DNA from: Apostichopus japonicus
Taxonomy: Eukaryota > Echinodermata > Holothuroidea > Aspidochirotida > Stichopodidae
DNA: 64,000 bases
Assembly (NCBI RefSeq): GCF_037975245.1
Contig: NC_092580.1
Coordinates: forward strand, 19,270,501-19,334,500
Reading direction: 5' to 3'
The translations under genes were made by a program, and so were the position numbers. A model generated the notes under the pieces. That model saw only the letters and a program-made list of their open reading frames with translations. It did no database searches and was not told the DNA's origin. This document shows, piece by piece, positions 34,030 through 48,400 of the stretch (its first letter is position 1; each line of letters starts with the position of its first letter).

Positions 34030-34190
34030 ACATTTTGAAGCGATTCATATGATGTTTGCACCATAACCGAGTCATATAATGTTTGCACCCATTTGAACAG
34101 AGTCGGAATGTTTGTACCATTTTGAACCGAGTCATATAATGTTTGCATCCTTGTGAACTGAGTCATTTGATATTCACACATTGGAACTGA
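34030..34190. repeat. diverged tandem repeat, about 30-bp units, 5-6 copies
   Basis: Units starting at about 34030, 34060, 34087, 34116 and 34147, with a partial sixth at 34178, share the pattern AC.ATTTTGAACCGAGTCAT followed by ATAATGTTTGC. Unit lengths are 27-31 bp. A reading frame through it on the minus strand is an artefact of the repeat. Confidence 0.75.
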
Positions 34191-37100
34191 ATACCCCTCA
34201 CTCGCAATAGAGTAGAAGTTTAACCTGTTCCACAATAGCAACTTATATAAACCACTCAATTAAATACAAAAAGTCTAGTGTTCCTTGACATTTTTATGTA
34301 AATTTATGTTTTAAAATGACATTTTTAATAAATTACAAAAAAGTTTTAAATGCCAGATATTGCATCACTATTGTTATAGTGTGAGTTTGGTGGACTTAGT
34401 GTTGTGATATTAGATACATTGTTATCTGTCTGCTCTAATTAGCATAGTACTTAATAAACAGATAATTAATGCAAAGCAAAATGCATCCATGTTCATAGAA
34501 GATCAAGCAAATCTTTTTCTTTAATCCCATGGATGCAATCGATGATTTACCGCCTCCACTGCATATTGTACAGCTAAAGGTAGCACTTTAATGTACACAG
34601 TTACTTTTCTCACACGTTCTCTATATAAATTTTCTAGCTTCTAGACTTTCAAGACTTTCAAGACTTTTCTAGACTTTCAAACTATAAGCCCAAGACAATA
34701 CTACACAAGCATAGGATAACCAATCCCTTTGTATAATAGGTACTGTACTGTATACCTCTCTCCATGACCATTTCTGTCAGAGTGCAACTTTTCAATGTGA
34801 GGTCGTAAATCAGCCCTTCCTTTCATCTCTCCAGCCCAGTTTGTTTTCGTAGAGGCATACCATAGAGTGTTCCCCTCAAATTATTGCTCTGCATTATACC
34901 ATATGACTCTTAGCAACTACAAGCTGTCACCATGCATGACTTTATGTATTTATTGTGTTGTTCATATTGATAAACTTGATATTTACAATAGCAGACCACA
35001 AATATCTGCTATAGAGTACATTCATTTCCTCAGCAAAAACGAAAACAACGACTGGAATGGCTCACTCACTGCCAAGAGTGTTTATGTGATTGAGTGTAAG
35101 TTATTTTTGACCTTTGAACCCACGATGTTCGAGAAGTCAAAAACATTTTCCAAGAGTCTTTGTCTGCTGGTGTAAATTAGCAGTTTGGTAGATTGGTCTA
35201 CGGTAGATATCCTGGTTATTAAAAGTAAGTTATATTAACTTATAGTGTTACTATAGAAACTGTCACATAGTATAACAGAAATAGAAGGGGAAAAAACGAG
35301 ATGGAACTTGTATATGTTAACAACTAAATATATAAACATTCTATTGTGGATAGCTGAATCAAAATCAGAGATAGAGAGTTATCTGTATTAACCAGTTTTC
35401 TACCTGTGTTGACATCTTCAATATTTGGAAATGGCAAGATGTGCGTGTGCGCTATATGTATTCGTAATAGCATGCATGGTTTGTGTGTTCCATTGCTGTA
35501 CTGTAGACTCCAGATTAGAATCAAATTGAATTTTGTTTTAATAAATCACCTTTTTTGGTATAGTTTGATCTGTGAAGGTAACTTTGCAATAAATAGTTTC
35601 ACAATAGATTAACAAATTATACTTTATTACAAATAAGACAATTAAAAAGTAAGATCCCTAGCTCATAGAATCTATGTCCCAAATAAGAAAAGAAGGAGTC
35701 CAGCCACTTTCTACCTTATAGAAATATGTACCCCCATTGGACTGTCAGTATATATCAATGACTAATGACAAGGTACAAAGATTTGTCATCTAGCAAGGAC
35801 TTTTCTCTGTGCAATTTATTCTCCAACAAAGAGGGGTCAGTTTTGTAGTTAAGAGTAAACATAGACTCCTATGGCCATTTGCATTGTCACTGAGTAAGTT
35901 TACCTTGCATTGTGTGGTTAGCCCATAGAATAGCCATGCGCTTAAATGGTTCACAAAACATGTACAGTATTAGTAGGCTTCATATCTCATTAAGTACCCC
36001 ATCATGAAAATATCACCTTTGTACAGCCTTAAGTGGGATTATAACAGTGCATTCAAGGTTTTGCATCGTTTAAATTCATGAAAGGTGAAAGTATGAAAGC
36101 AATAAGAATGGTAAGGAAAGGGAAGAGAGAAGAACACCTTCCCAAAAATGTTAAACAGGAAGTAACTTCTCATGGAAGAAAGGAGCCCATCAACTTCCTG
36201 GTACTGTAGGTAAAAAAAACAAAAAAACCTTTCACCTGCAGTTTTACTGAGTAAAAAGATCAAGGGATGGTGTTCTGCAGTTAATTACAAGAACATTCTA
36301 ACACCACTTTACTCTTCCTACCAGTTTCCAAAGTAAGTGAGAGGTTACTTGAAGCTTGTTACCTCACCTCCCAAGAAAGTTGGAGGGAGGGGTGGGGGAG
36401 GGAGATGTGGTTAACACTGCATTAAAGGATAGTGCTTTTTTAATTCATGAATAGCTAGAAAAGAAATTTAGGCACAGATCCATCTCTACACAAAGCATCC
36501 TTACACTTAACTCCGACAAACATCTATGCATTCTACCTGCCAGTAAACTCCAGAAACAGTCATCTTTTACATCCTTTACAGGATGTTTTTTTTCCTGTTT
36601 TTCAGAGCACTTCCAAATTTTCATATAATGTTGCAGATTTACGCGACAATAGTTTCAACAGCTTTTGGTAATCTGTCCAGTCATAGCAAAATTGAAAAGA
36701 AAATATTTGGGAGGAAAAGCAATGCGACACGATTGCCTTTAGGCTTCACTATGCAGGTGTTGCATGTGTACATTAATAGCCTAGCTTCTTCAGTATTAAA
36801 TACTATAACTACCATTCTTACTCGTACAGTATTTAGTAGTGTTCGATGTGGTGTCTATGATTGTTTGAAGGGTCCAAATAAACAAAGGTTAGCTAGAGCA
36901 AACTCCAATATATAGTCACCTTCATAAACAAGAGTTCCTGCTATTTAACGACTGAGGTATTTAAATCCAGACCCAACTTAATTGGTATCAAACTTATGAT
37001 GGACTGCAGAGAAGATAACATCTCTTTCCTCTTTCAAACTGTAAATTAGAATATTTACTTCTCTTGTCTTACTCGCTCGCTCCTCTTACTCACACTTTCT

Positions 37101-38192
37101 TGCTCCTAATACTCACGTTTCTGTGTATCATGCAAGTCAGTCGACAAGGAAGAACGTCTTTATACTTTTATCTATAAATTTCCCCTACGATAGATTATAC
37201 AATTATATCGAAAAGGGAGAGTTACTGAAATTAATTTGTAGTGAAATTTTTTTTTTTCACACTGTGATTCAGAATCTTTCATTAATATTCAGCAGATGCC
37301 TTTGACAAACCTAATCAAACATCACCCAGCATATGAGATACAGCTCCTTGAAATGTAAATAAAGCAAATGTGCTCGACTCAATTTATATATCTATATACA
37401 GAACTCTTGCTTTTCTGGTGGTCTTAATACATACACAATATAAAACCAAGTATTTCTTGGCTTGTCAAGGCCTTTGAAATTGGAAGCTGACAGTGTTTAC
37501 ATGCTCTTGATATACAGTATATCTTCATTTGGTTTTATGAAAGTAGTAATGCCGACTATATGATGTTTGCTTTCGGGAACTAGTCAAATATTATCCGTAA
37601 ATAGTAATGAATGGAACAAACGGACAAATATTTCACATCATTTGCGTATTCTGATGTGATGAATATCTACTGATAATAATGAGAAAAATCAAGTTTCCCG
37701 CATCACTGGTTTACGGCGCTTGATAGTCTTGATGGAGCTTTAAAGCAGTATCGTTTAGAGTAAAAGCCGAATAAGGTACATGTTGATAAATAGTTTGGAA
37801 ATTTAATATTAAAACGAAATGTGTTTGCAAAGTAAAATATTCAAATGGTATGAAGCATTCGGAAGGAGCAAAAACCTTCCTTGGTCAGTTGCAATCTTAT
37901 TGCATAAATAAATATTTAAATATATATTCCTCAAAGTTTATAGAAATGCCAGATATTATTGACCAAATGTGAACAGGGAGGCAGTTGGGATGACATATCC
38001 ATCAAATAAACCTTTTTCTGGATTTCATGTTTTGCAAAGTCATCAATGTTGTCCTGGAAGTCAATTGTCTTTCATCAAATGGTTGGGGATTGTAAGATCC
38101 ATTGAAACTTTTACACTTGATATGTGAGTGAATTTATCTGCCTTAAATACATGAAAGCTTCATGTTAATTTGCAGGAAATTTGCCTATGCAT

Positions 38193-38226
38193 AATTTGCA
38201 TGCAAATTTGACTATGCATATGCAAA
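38193..38226. promoter_or_regulatory. candidate POU/octamer site cluster
   Basis: AATTTGCATGCAAATT (38193-38208) is a perfect 16-base palindrome made of two overlapping octamers (ATTTGCAT and ATGCAAAT). It is followed by ATGCATATGCAAA (38214-38226), close to the ATGCATATGCAT element to which POU dimers bind, and preceded by CTATGCATAA. This is sequence resemblance only. The site is about 2.5 kb upstream of exon 3. Confidence 0.4.
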
Positions 38227-39269
38227 CATATTCCAGGTCCAGTGCCATGGCCTACTATGCCTATGCCATATATATCCAACACTGACTGAGCCTAATACAG
38301 GTTTTAATAGTAGATATTTCTACATCATTGAAATTAAAGGACATGATGGACATATCTAGCAACAGCATCTCCAACAACAACTTGACAGAATAAACAAGTC
38401 ACTGGACTCTTAGGTTCCAAAGTCCAATGGTGATTACTCTAATTATGGCCATATAAAGCTGGAAAGGTCATTTAAGTATGAATGAAAAGCTCGTGAAATT
38501 AGCTCTATCTCAGTGCAAACATTTGTCCCATGCTGCAGCAGGGTGTAATTTTAGAGGTTTCTCTGGCGATTTTGAGATTTCATGAATTTTGTTTACCTGG
38601 ATAAATTGTGAAAGTGCTAAATAATGATTGTTCGTAGGTAACATGTTCAACAGTGTACGTTGTAGTGCTTTTGTGTACTGTAGGTAGCATTTTGCAGAAG
38701 GCTAACCGTTGCCATGCTGTATGTATGCTGCTATAATGCAGTATTATAGACGTCACCTACAATGTGAATACATTTTCTTGTGCAACATTCAGAATAAAAT
38801 CAATGATACCTGTACAGTAGATAATGCAGACTAACCTCCATTTTTCTTGTCAGGGGAAATTAGTTTAAGATTAAACAAAGTGTATTTTCTTCTGTAGACC
38901 TCATGCAGTACTGCACTGCTGTGTACGTAGCTTTATTGTCAAGGTAGGATTTACTGGATTTATGGGTAATTGTTCCATTCAAAATTTAAAAAAATAATAT
39001 TAATGATTCAATCATTATATAGTCCTGAATCATATAATACTGATGTTTCTCAGGGATGATTCTTGTCAGCTTTGATGCTTTAGTTCAAATGATTGGTTAA
39101 TTTTATGTTTGAAATCTTTTTAACTATGAACATCATGGACATTGGAACAATTACTCTATGATCGCTTCTTCAAATTCTGGAGTAAATGTTTAAACATTTG
39201 AATCGATTCCACTGGTAACAACTATTGCACTTTGCCTGTCAAAGTCCAGAATGATATGGGGACTTTCAC

Positions 39270-39390
39270 GTAAATTTCTGTAATGGTGACCAATTCAAAG
39301 TTAAAATTCTGTAATTGTGACCAAATCAATAAAATTTCTGTAATTGTGACCAATTCAATAAAATTTCTGTAATTGTGACCAATTCAATGA
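39270..39390. repeat. tandem repeat, 29-31 bp unit, 4 copies
   Basis: The unit is AAAATTTCTGTAATTGTGAC followed by CAATTCAAT. The TTCTG word recurs at 39276, 39307, 39336 and 39365. The last two copies are almost identical. Confidence 0.9.
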
Positions 39391-40678
39391 CCAATCACTA
39401 TCGAGCATCAACCCTTCTAGAATCCCAAAGTATTCAACTTACAGTACCTGTTCCTCCCAATCATAGCACTCTGATTCTAAAGGTCGGAGGTCAAAATGGT
39501 ACAGTAACAACACAGTGAATAGCCACTTCCTGTTTACAGCCCCTCTCATCCTAAAAAACCCAAATTAACTAGTTAAATGTGTTGTTATTTACTGTACTTC
39601 TCTCTTTGCTTTCACTTAAGTCACACACTTTCTCAGATCTAGCTAATTAACCTCTAAAATTGGTAACATTTAGCACAACATGCCCCCCTGACCCACTAAC
39701 ACCACCCACTCTTCTTCATTCCAAATCTACCATTCTTAAGTTCGTTGGTAACAGAATTTTTTTTTTTAATCATCTTCTTTACTGATGACGATCATCTGGC
39801 TCTGGCATTAGACCTCAGAACTTCAGAAGTGTTCATTCCTTGAAAGTATTTTGCCTTAGTGCTCTGTTGTACATAGTCAAATCTTTGATGGAAGTCCCTA
39901 GATGTGCCTCTCTCACTCACTAGAGGCTTCCGGTAGAGCTATTAGGCCTACTGTACTGTTCATTTATCAAGAAGCAATCATCCTCCTAATTGACACATTC
40001 TAATCCTTACGGATCAAGCAGAATACATGAGAGGATAGATTATGTCGTTCGGGTACTACCTGCCTCGTTAAATGAGTTTTCAATAGCTACATTGTTTTAT
40101 TATCAGATCTGAATGTTCAAGCAAATCATTATATATATATTAAGTGTCGTTGAAATTCCCTAAAGTGACTGTTGAATTAACAGTGCTCTCTCTTCCCTGT
40201 CCTCTCTCTAATTAAGCAGCTTCCCATCTACTGTACCTGGTCTACAAATTTGTAACATTTTAGCTCTGTTCCCCTACCACTCCCTCCACCCACCCCACCC
40301 TCCATTTGAATCCCTGTTGTGGATCAGCACCCATTCTTCCTTTGCCATCAGTAACTACACCCTGAGGACTGCTACATCTCACTACTGAAGAAGTTACTTG
40401 GGGTGTTCGCAAACGAAGAAAGCTTAGTTAGAAAGTGTTTTTTTTTATTTTCATTTCTATAGTCGTGCTAAATTTACTCCAGAGGCTCTCCCTAAATTTC
40501 TTATATTCAGTCTTATTGAACAGCAACTTAGAAAATGCTCAGTCTCTATGATGCTTATCAGATAATCATCAGGAAAAATTCTGCTTGAGAGAAAACTACC
40601 CTGGGCAGCATTTCCAGAGAATATTTTTTACTGTGTATAATCACCATTTTTTCCCTTTCTTTTTGTCAATCTTTGTAG

Positions 40679-41311
40679 ATGGAGAACACCCTGTACGAGC
40701 GACGTGCACCTTCCACCTCACCATCGTCGACGACGATATGCTCCAGAATAGCATCACCGTCCAACTTGCAGATGTCAGAATTGAGACCTTCCTGTCCGAA
40801 AAACTGAGGGACTTTATCGATACGTTATCCAGCATCATCCCCACCAACAAGAACTTCATCTACCTCTTCAGCGTCCGAGACGTTTTGGAAGACAGCGGAC
40901 CCGGTGTCATGAACGTGACTTTTGCGGCTAAGTTTTCAGACGACAGGTTCTTCTCCTCTCAGTACCTTCAGGAGAGGGTGTACCTCAATCGCAGCCACCT
41001 ATCCTCCAGGATAGCCTCAACCATCTTACCGTTCGGCGACAACATCTGTCTGTGGGAAGTCTGTAGCGATTACTACGACTGCATCGACACCTTCAGCTTC
41101 TGGTTGCCCGGTGCGTTCATCTCCACGGATAAGGTCATCTTTCGTCCTATCCACCCGGGATCCATCCACAAGTGTGACTGCCCTTTGGGATTCTCTGGTA
41201 ACTACTGTGCCACAGAGGTCAACTTCTGTTACTCCAACCCTTGCAAGAATAACGCAGAGTGCGTACAGACGGAATCCGGATACACGTGCATATGTGAGGA
41301 CCGCTTTGCTG
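40679..41311 (+). CDS. CELSR: CELSR/Flamingo adhesion cadherin, exon 3 (end of repeat 9, membrane-adjacent-type domain, EGF 1-2)
   Basis: The acceptor TTTGTAG precedes 40679. The split codon G|AT joins to give VEVSDGEHPVRATC. The exon encodes residues 1219-1429 plus one base: the end of cadherin repeat 9 (to about 1240, ending VDDDML without a DxNDN motif, as in other CELSRs), then a domain at about 1241-1338 that matches the region after repeat 9 in CELSR proteins (motifs QNSITVQL, LQERVYLNRS and LPFGDNIC). An EGF-like domain follows (about 1341-1396, cysteines 1342, 1347, 1353, 1384, 1386, 1395), then most of a second EGF (cysteines 1402, 1407, 1413, 1422, 1424). The FRPIHP motif at about 1374-1379 is also a CELSR feature. 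The donor GTAAGT is at 41312 (phase 1), inside EGF 2. Confidence 0.95.
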
Positions 41312-42223
41312 GTAAGTGTGTTTTACACTGATATTATCGTCACGTCGACTAGGGAAAATAAACATGGGAGTGTTTTTGCAAATCACTGTTTAATGTTTCC
41401 AGCTAAAGACAGTTTCTTTCTTCAGTGTTCTCTGTTTTTTACATTTTAATGCGAAGTATATTTCACATACTGTCGCATAAAATGAAATCTTGGAAGTTTT
41501 GGTAAGCTGTCACTGTATACTACCTTGATGAGGTGATGAAATATTTCATCTCTGTCTCACATTGCACAGTTATGTTACACTAATTTTTACACTAATTTAT
41601 AAAGCTGTGGTTACCTACTATCAGCCACAGTGACATCCCAACAATGTTTTCAACTGCAACCTGCAACTGGACTTTAATCTCAAAGCATCACCCGGCGATA
41701 AAAAAAAGAAGAAGGTTTCACCTCTCATGAGTGCTAGATGAGAACCCCTTTCTACTAAATACGATCTCATCTACATATCGTTCAGTAGTCTGTTCTCACA
41801 CTCGAAGCACATGATGCCGTTTCAGGTCTAGTCATGAATCAGGTTAAAGGCTTTTCATCCTCTTCATTCTATTCCCTGAGAGGATATCAGATAGGTACAT
41901 CTAGAAAGAGAAGAAATAAGGGGAATATCTATTCCAGGAAGTTTGAAGAATGCAAGTGTTTTTTGCTCATTACGAAAAACAGACATTCGTGTTCAATGGG
42001 TATATCAGAAGTACTTTATGCAATACTGACAATGGTAGTGTATGTATATGTACATGTTTAATATGTGTATTATTCAATATTCATATAAATGTACACCTGT
42101 GTGTTTGTATGTTTACATGTATGTCTCTGTCTGTATCTATAAATGTATTATCTATGTAACAAAAGGTGTTTCAGTTAGAAATATCAGAGTTGAGGGATGG
42201 GTGCATATATGAAGATAATTTAC

Positions 42224-42400
42224 TTTGCTCCTCACTTACCTGTCTCCAGTCAAGTTAAGCACTCTCCTCATCTAACTAACCTACTAACTTGGTAACCGTT
42301 TAGCACTGTGCTCTCCCCCCTCCCATCCCCTCCCAATCCCACATCTGGCACTTCGCCCACTCCCCCTTGCCTTCGGAATCCACCATTCAGAAGCAAAACT
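42224..42400 (+). repeat. copy of the ACCTGTCTCC dispersed repeat
   Basis: TTTGCTCCTCACTTACCTGT then CTCC, followed by CATCTAACTAACC, GGTAACCGTTTAGCACTGTG, CCCTCCCATCCCC and CCACCATTCAGAAG in the same order as the copy at 53968. The right boundary is not defined. A shorter relative (CTCTCTTACCTGTCCCCTG) is at 44527-44545, and another (CTTACCTGTCTCCTCATGAC) is at about 46764-46783. Confidence 0.55.
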
Positions 42401-45400
42401 ACACATTTTTATGAAGACAGTGATGTACATCCTGGAACATCAACTTAGTGTTTCCATAATGCTGAATGTCTGCAGCTCATAAATTCCCAAACCAGTCAAA
42501 TTTTTCATTTTTTTTGGGGGGGGGGGGAAGGTTTGTTTCTACATGAGTTCCGAGAGTTTGATTACCAATGAATCTTAGAAGTGTTTAATTTGCTCGTTTA
42601 CCCACAAATATGGTGCAGACCTAGTACAGTAAGTTACTCTGCAGAGCCTATGAGTGCTGTTATTGTTTCATCCTGCTACAGCAGTGTGAAAACAAGCTTG
42701 TCTTTTCTTAATCAGAGCAGTATCCTCGTCATCTTCCCTTGACAACCACGACATGTCTTCACATCCAAAGTTAGACCGTATTAAATAAAATATACTGAGA
42801 GAGATGGTTGTATAGCCTATACCCAGCAGCATGCTGTGTAACTAAATTACCAGTCGCGAATGAAGTATTTAAACAAAACCGATGCCGCTACCGAATGAGT
42901 CATGCCTGGGAGACGAGTAAGTAAGTGTGCATGCATGTGCATATAGATCTGTTTTTACGCGGAGTAATATTTTGCAACAGTCCAGAAAAACTAACAAGGT
43001 ACATGTTTTGCCCGTAGGGGGTTATCGTCTGAGGGCTGAGTGATCAAGGTGTTAATCTCTCAATCAAGAGGGGTTGGTTTGATTCGGGGAATATTTAGAC
43101 TGTCAACTGTCTAGAGGCTAGATGCAATGCGAAATATTATCTGTGACATGCCAAGGGGTTGGATGACATTGACATTCGTTAGTTATGTAACAGGATAGGC
43201 GTCTCTTAGATCTCCCGCCGTGAACTGCGCTTGTATCGCTGCCTTACAGTATAAAGGGGGACCGGTGTGACATTGTTATTAAAATATTTACCCATAGATA
43301 CAACAATATGATTGTAGTTGATGTAGTTGCTGCAGTCAAGTGGCACTTAGTAAATGGAAGAGTGAATTGGCCCCAGTGGATATATGCCTCTAATGACAAA
43401 TTGCTTTGTCATATTTTGAAGTTTGAAATCTGTCTTAAGAAAAGCATAAAACACAACAATAGTTGATTAGTTAATTGAAACTGAAGATTGTGAGGTTTCC
43501 AATCAACCAAATGTACTTCAATCGTCTTTTACCTGTGTGCATTCGACATATTGAAATTTGCCTAGCTATAGCTAGAAAAGTGTTGGTAAACCTTCAGCAC
43601 TACACCCTCCCCCCCCCCCCCCGCACTTGCTGACCTACTTCAAGTTTAACAGCCACTTCCCCTTCTGAAGGCTGGCAACGACAAATCCAGAGTGATTTTC
43701 ATCTGCTAGAATCTTAGAGAGGAAATTTGTACCATTAACGAGCTGCTTCTCAGCTGCAAGTAGCCTACAGTATGTATTGTAGGTAAACGTGTTAAAGTCT
43801 AAGAGGGCCTGATGAGATCATGCATACTAGAATCGTGTTGGACTCTTTAAGTAGTAAAATCTCCCAGAGGAGTGCATAATTCAGCAGAAATATGCTAATG
43901 AAAAAGACTGTCGAAGAAATGTTATTAATGCAACATGGATGCAGACACCAAAATATTGTGTTTTGATGAGGCAATGATTAATTTTGCATATCAAATTAAT
44001 GTTCAAGGGTTTTTTTGATGGGAGCTCAAATTACACAGAAGTCGTAAAAAAAAATAATAATTCATATTCTACACTACATGGTTATTAAAGTACATCCTTA
44101 AAAAAACTGAGGGAGAAATGTTTATTCCCCTCTGAGCTGAAAAATGCAACGACTGTTGTACGTACACTAAATATATTAAATTGAGCCCTTCTTGAAGAAA
44201 GTAATGAAGAAAACATCTAGCTAATAACAATAATATTTACTGTTTAAACCCTTATAATGTTCAGCATACTAGTCCCACTGGCGTTGAGCTTAAATCCCAT
44301 GTGGAAGCTGTTTTTATATTAAAAGTAGTTTAGATGCTTCATTTCAAACTGAACAATTTCTGCCAAAAGCACCTATCGACCTAAAACACACATTTGGTTC
44401 AATTCTGTAGAAGAAAAAAAAAATGTTTTTCTGTCAGCCATGAAAAAATATATAATGCATCCAGGCACGATAATTGTTTGTTTCAAAATGCTGGTTGACC
44501 TGCGTAGACAGATAGTTGCTTCAATCCTCTCTTACCTGTCCCCTGTGTACAAAGGCACTTTTTTTATCTAACTTTCAACATGAAACCCCAGTGAACTCTA
44601 CACCCAGGGTCATGATCAACCCACTTCCTCCTCCTACAGTAAGTCTACCACATTGGATAGAGCACATTTGAATCAAACCAAAAACGTTTCATCAGCGTGA
44701 TTCAGCATTAGTCGGTCCATCTCCAACGATGACTTTTCCATTCCAGTCAGCTGGAGTTGGTTTTGCCTGATCATCATTCCGAAAATCAAAGTATCTTTTG
44801 ACTTTGTTATTTCGTAGGTCCTTCTGTCCCACTTTACTCGTATTTCTGACATGCATGCGTAGGTAGATGTTTGTGTGAAAGACTTTGTCGGGTGCAATAT
44901 ATGATGAAAGGCTGGGAAGGGAGATCCAGGGTTGCTCGAATAACTCAAAGGATTGAGGCAGAATCCCGAACAATATAATTGTTCTGTGTGATACAAAAAA
45001 CTATCATGAACAATATCCACAAACAGCTCTATTAAGGATGATCTTGTTCCATTTGGGATATATCGCTGATTTAATTTATTTTCACACCTAAAACTTGATC
45101 AAGTCTGAATATGACATTGAAAGTCACATGTGCTTCAATGTATTATGTTTGTCTTTATCTACTACAATGTCTATTTATAGTAATGGAGATGGATTTTACA
45201 AATGCTGAATCAAAAATATTGAACCTTATATGTCATAATGGTGGTGGCATTGGTTTCATTGACTTGTACACTGTTAACCTTCTACCTTGAAAATAGAAAG
45301 AATCCTATTGGCATCAATGACATCACAGATTTACAAATTGAAAGCTCCCAGACGCATCCCATAATTTAATATATAGCTCCCCAACGGAACAAAAAATGTT

Positions 45401-48400
45401 CTTTCGCTTTGTGGGTGGGAGAGTTCTTCACAAAGATCTGTGTCGTATAAGCCAAAGATAAATGGTTGGGTTTTGTGTCCACTATAGAATGGTGAAATGA
45501 ATTCCATTCAGCCCAACATACATCTAACTATTGAGTCAGGACTTGAAAATGATGCTTGCTGGAGAAGAATGTGAATGTATGCAGTAGAATGATATTTAGA
45601 ATCAATACAATTGAAGCATAATTTGTATTTTACAAAGACACATACATCCTCATACTGTTTGTATTGTGTTTTAGTCAGTCACTTGATCTCTCTGACTTAT
45701 GTTCAAAAAAAAAAGAAATTCTGTTTTGTTTGTGCATGCATGCCCTAGGGCAGACATGTATTTTTGGTTTCCCTGTAAACATGTCTACCCCTGAAATATT
45801 TGATTAGTTGAAGCTATACTTGTGCCAGAGTATGCAGTAGTAAAATAGGATCATAACTACCTTCACCAAAAGTAAGTTTGACATACCATGATGAAGTCAT
45901 GGACATGTTTCAGTTATGAAATTGAAATAAATCTGTATTCCTGCATTCTGCCTTGTGTTCAGACAAGCATGAAAAGGTCACAGTACATTTCCAGGACATG
46001 TTTCTTGCAGGAACTATTTTGGAAATGAGAGAGCCCACTGCAAATAACTCCCAGTTCCTCCAGGGAATGTGAAATGAGCTTTGGTACATTGTTACCAATG
46101 GAGCCTCAACCGCCAACGTCAAATTCCATGCAACCGGGCAATTTATCATTTCTTTCATTTAATCTTGAATATTTCCAGAACGTTGATGTCTCCCGTGTTG
46201 ATCAACGGAGGCCTTGCCCGCAAATTTTTCAATTTTGGCAAAAATTATGTTTGGAACTTGATGAGGGGGAGGGTGCAATAAATTTTAGAAAATGGAGATG
46301 GTAGGTCTATATAGCATCTATCTATAGGGAAAGCAATTACACTGGACTCTTCTTACAGTTCACTTTTGAAAATTGAAAGAAGACCTTTCTTTCGTCGTCG
46401 AGAAGAGGAATCGATTAGAAGTTTACTTCCATTTGCTATATTGGGGAAAATTGAGCGATACAGTCATGCTGTTTATAGCAGAGTTGTAATCACACTTAAA
46501 AAAGTGGAAATTATACTGAAAATACTGAAAATGACTTGGGGTGTGTGATGGATATTGGTTAGTCAGTGTGTGTGTTTGTGATTCATGCTAATATCAAAAA
46601 TACATCGCTGAAGGTCAGCAGAGATGATCGCGAGAAAGTGTATTTTGACTCATAATTGTGAGGCTCAACTAGGGAATAATTTATAGCCCTTTTATATAAT
46701 CAAAGTCAGTTATTTCAGTTATTATCTAGTTACAAGTGGCATTGAAAACAATTATCTATTGTTTACTTACCTGTCTCCTCATGACAAAAATACTTTCATC
46801 CAACCGTGTGAAGCCATTTTGATAATTTGAACAACTACTATATCCGAGTGATTTAAACTAAAACCTGAGAATTAATATACAGTTCAGTTTTAATTCCGAA
46901 GAATTGAACTTGGTCGTTCTTGCTTTCAAGTATTAACACTACATTTCCTTTTTACCTCTGTACAGCTGTTCAAGTAGCTATCAAATTCTTACAGATATAC
47001 TAAACATTTCAGTGATAAAGATGTAAAAAAAAATGAATTCCTTCAAAAGTCTGTTTTAGCTTAATAATGCAATTTTCTTTGTAAAAATGTCACAAAATTT
47101 GTATGGTTCTAAGATTTGACGAGTATCAGATTAGCGTTTACTCATGAATTATATTTCATTTGTAGTCGATCAACCCATGCGACTTGAGAAAATATCACTG
47201 CAGATGAAATTGCTCTTTACAAGCACCAGTAATAATCGTTTGACCCTTCCCCTCATTTGCCCCTTCATCTACTGTACAGTATTCCCCATAGCAGGTTGCC
47301 CGTTATTCTGTGATGCAGTTATCCTTAGCCGACATTGCCGACCAAATTAATTGTTTGAAAGAATTTCAAATATGAAATTGCTGTTATTTTATGACAATTG
47401 ACAAATCGGGTAGGAATGGGGTGGGTTCGCAATTCATTGCACTTGGGATCTCAATTTGACAATTTGTTGTATGCAACCAAATGCCAACATCAAATCTGTC
47501 ATTTTTGGCCTATTAAATGCCAAACTGGCAACCCTTCTTCACAATATGACTGGACCTTCGGAAGATCAGTAGTTGCAGATAGTCAGTCCCAAATTCATTT
47601 ATTTACCCACCCCTCCCTCCCTTAACCCCTCCCCCTCCCCACAGAATGCAGAATTTTCTCTCTTTCTCGAGTGTACATATATATACTGTAGATTACTACA
47701 TTGTAACATATAACTTTCACTATCGATGCATTACATTCTCAAGTGATCAGTTCAACTGCCTTTGGAGTGGTGGTTCCCCGGAGTGATTGCAGGCGTGATG
47801 CTTACACATCACACACCATACTGTAAAATTCTTGAAGATTCATCTGACCACAGTTATCCATCTCCCATAACATACAATTAGGTATTTTATTACTTGTGTG
47901 TGACTGTACTATCAACCCAAATTGATGTTAATATATCCTGTTCACAGCTGGTAAGTGTCTGTCCTCTCAGCTCTCTCTCAGAAAGAGTTGAAAACACTGA
48001 AGTGAACACCAAGATATGTTCATGGTCAAGTAATGTAATCAAATACTGACTGCATGCACCCCTCGCTTCTGGCTGTTGTCTTCATGGCTTTGCTCTAACT
48101 TGTGTACTGTTTAGACAAAACTCTTGATCTTTAACAGCTTCATAAAATGGATCCCGGTGCCTCAGTTATTATCTCCATTTAACGTACTTGTGCTGAATAG
48201 CTGCCTTGAAATCACCATAACCCAGTGGTGTCATGTCTGTACAGTCAGGTAAAGGAGAGATAAGATGTGGGTATGTGAAAGCATATGTATACTCTGTTAG
48301 TTTATAGCCTACCAAACTCATTCTATCAGGAATGCTGAAATTAGTGCAAGAAATTAAGAGGTTTAGAAATGTTATTGATAAAGTTTACAAATTATCTTTT

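Larger units (their letters stand above)
15787..40678 (+). other. CELSR intron 2 (24892 bp)
   Basis: The borders are GTAAGT at 15787 and TTTGTAG ending at 40678. It is almost entirely AT-rich non-coding DNA. Recognisable contents are listed separately: a 115-bp duplication, a hairpin, a TTCA microsatellite, the 29-bp minisatellite, two further small tandem arrays, an octamer palindrome cluster and dispersed repeat copies. An element-like stretch at 20817-20990 begins CAGGGTCGGATCC and ends GGATAACCC-type, but its flanks do not match. Polypyrimidine and G-rich patches lie at about 28815-28905 and 36370-36410. Between these I see nothing that supports a gene. Confidence 0.75.
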
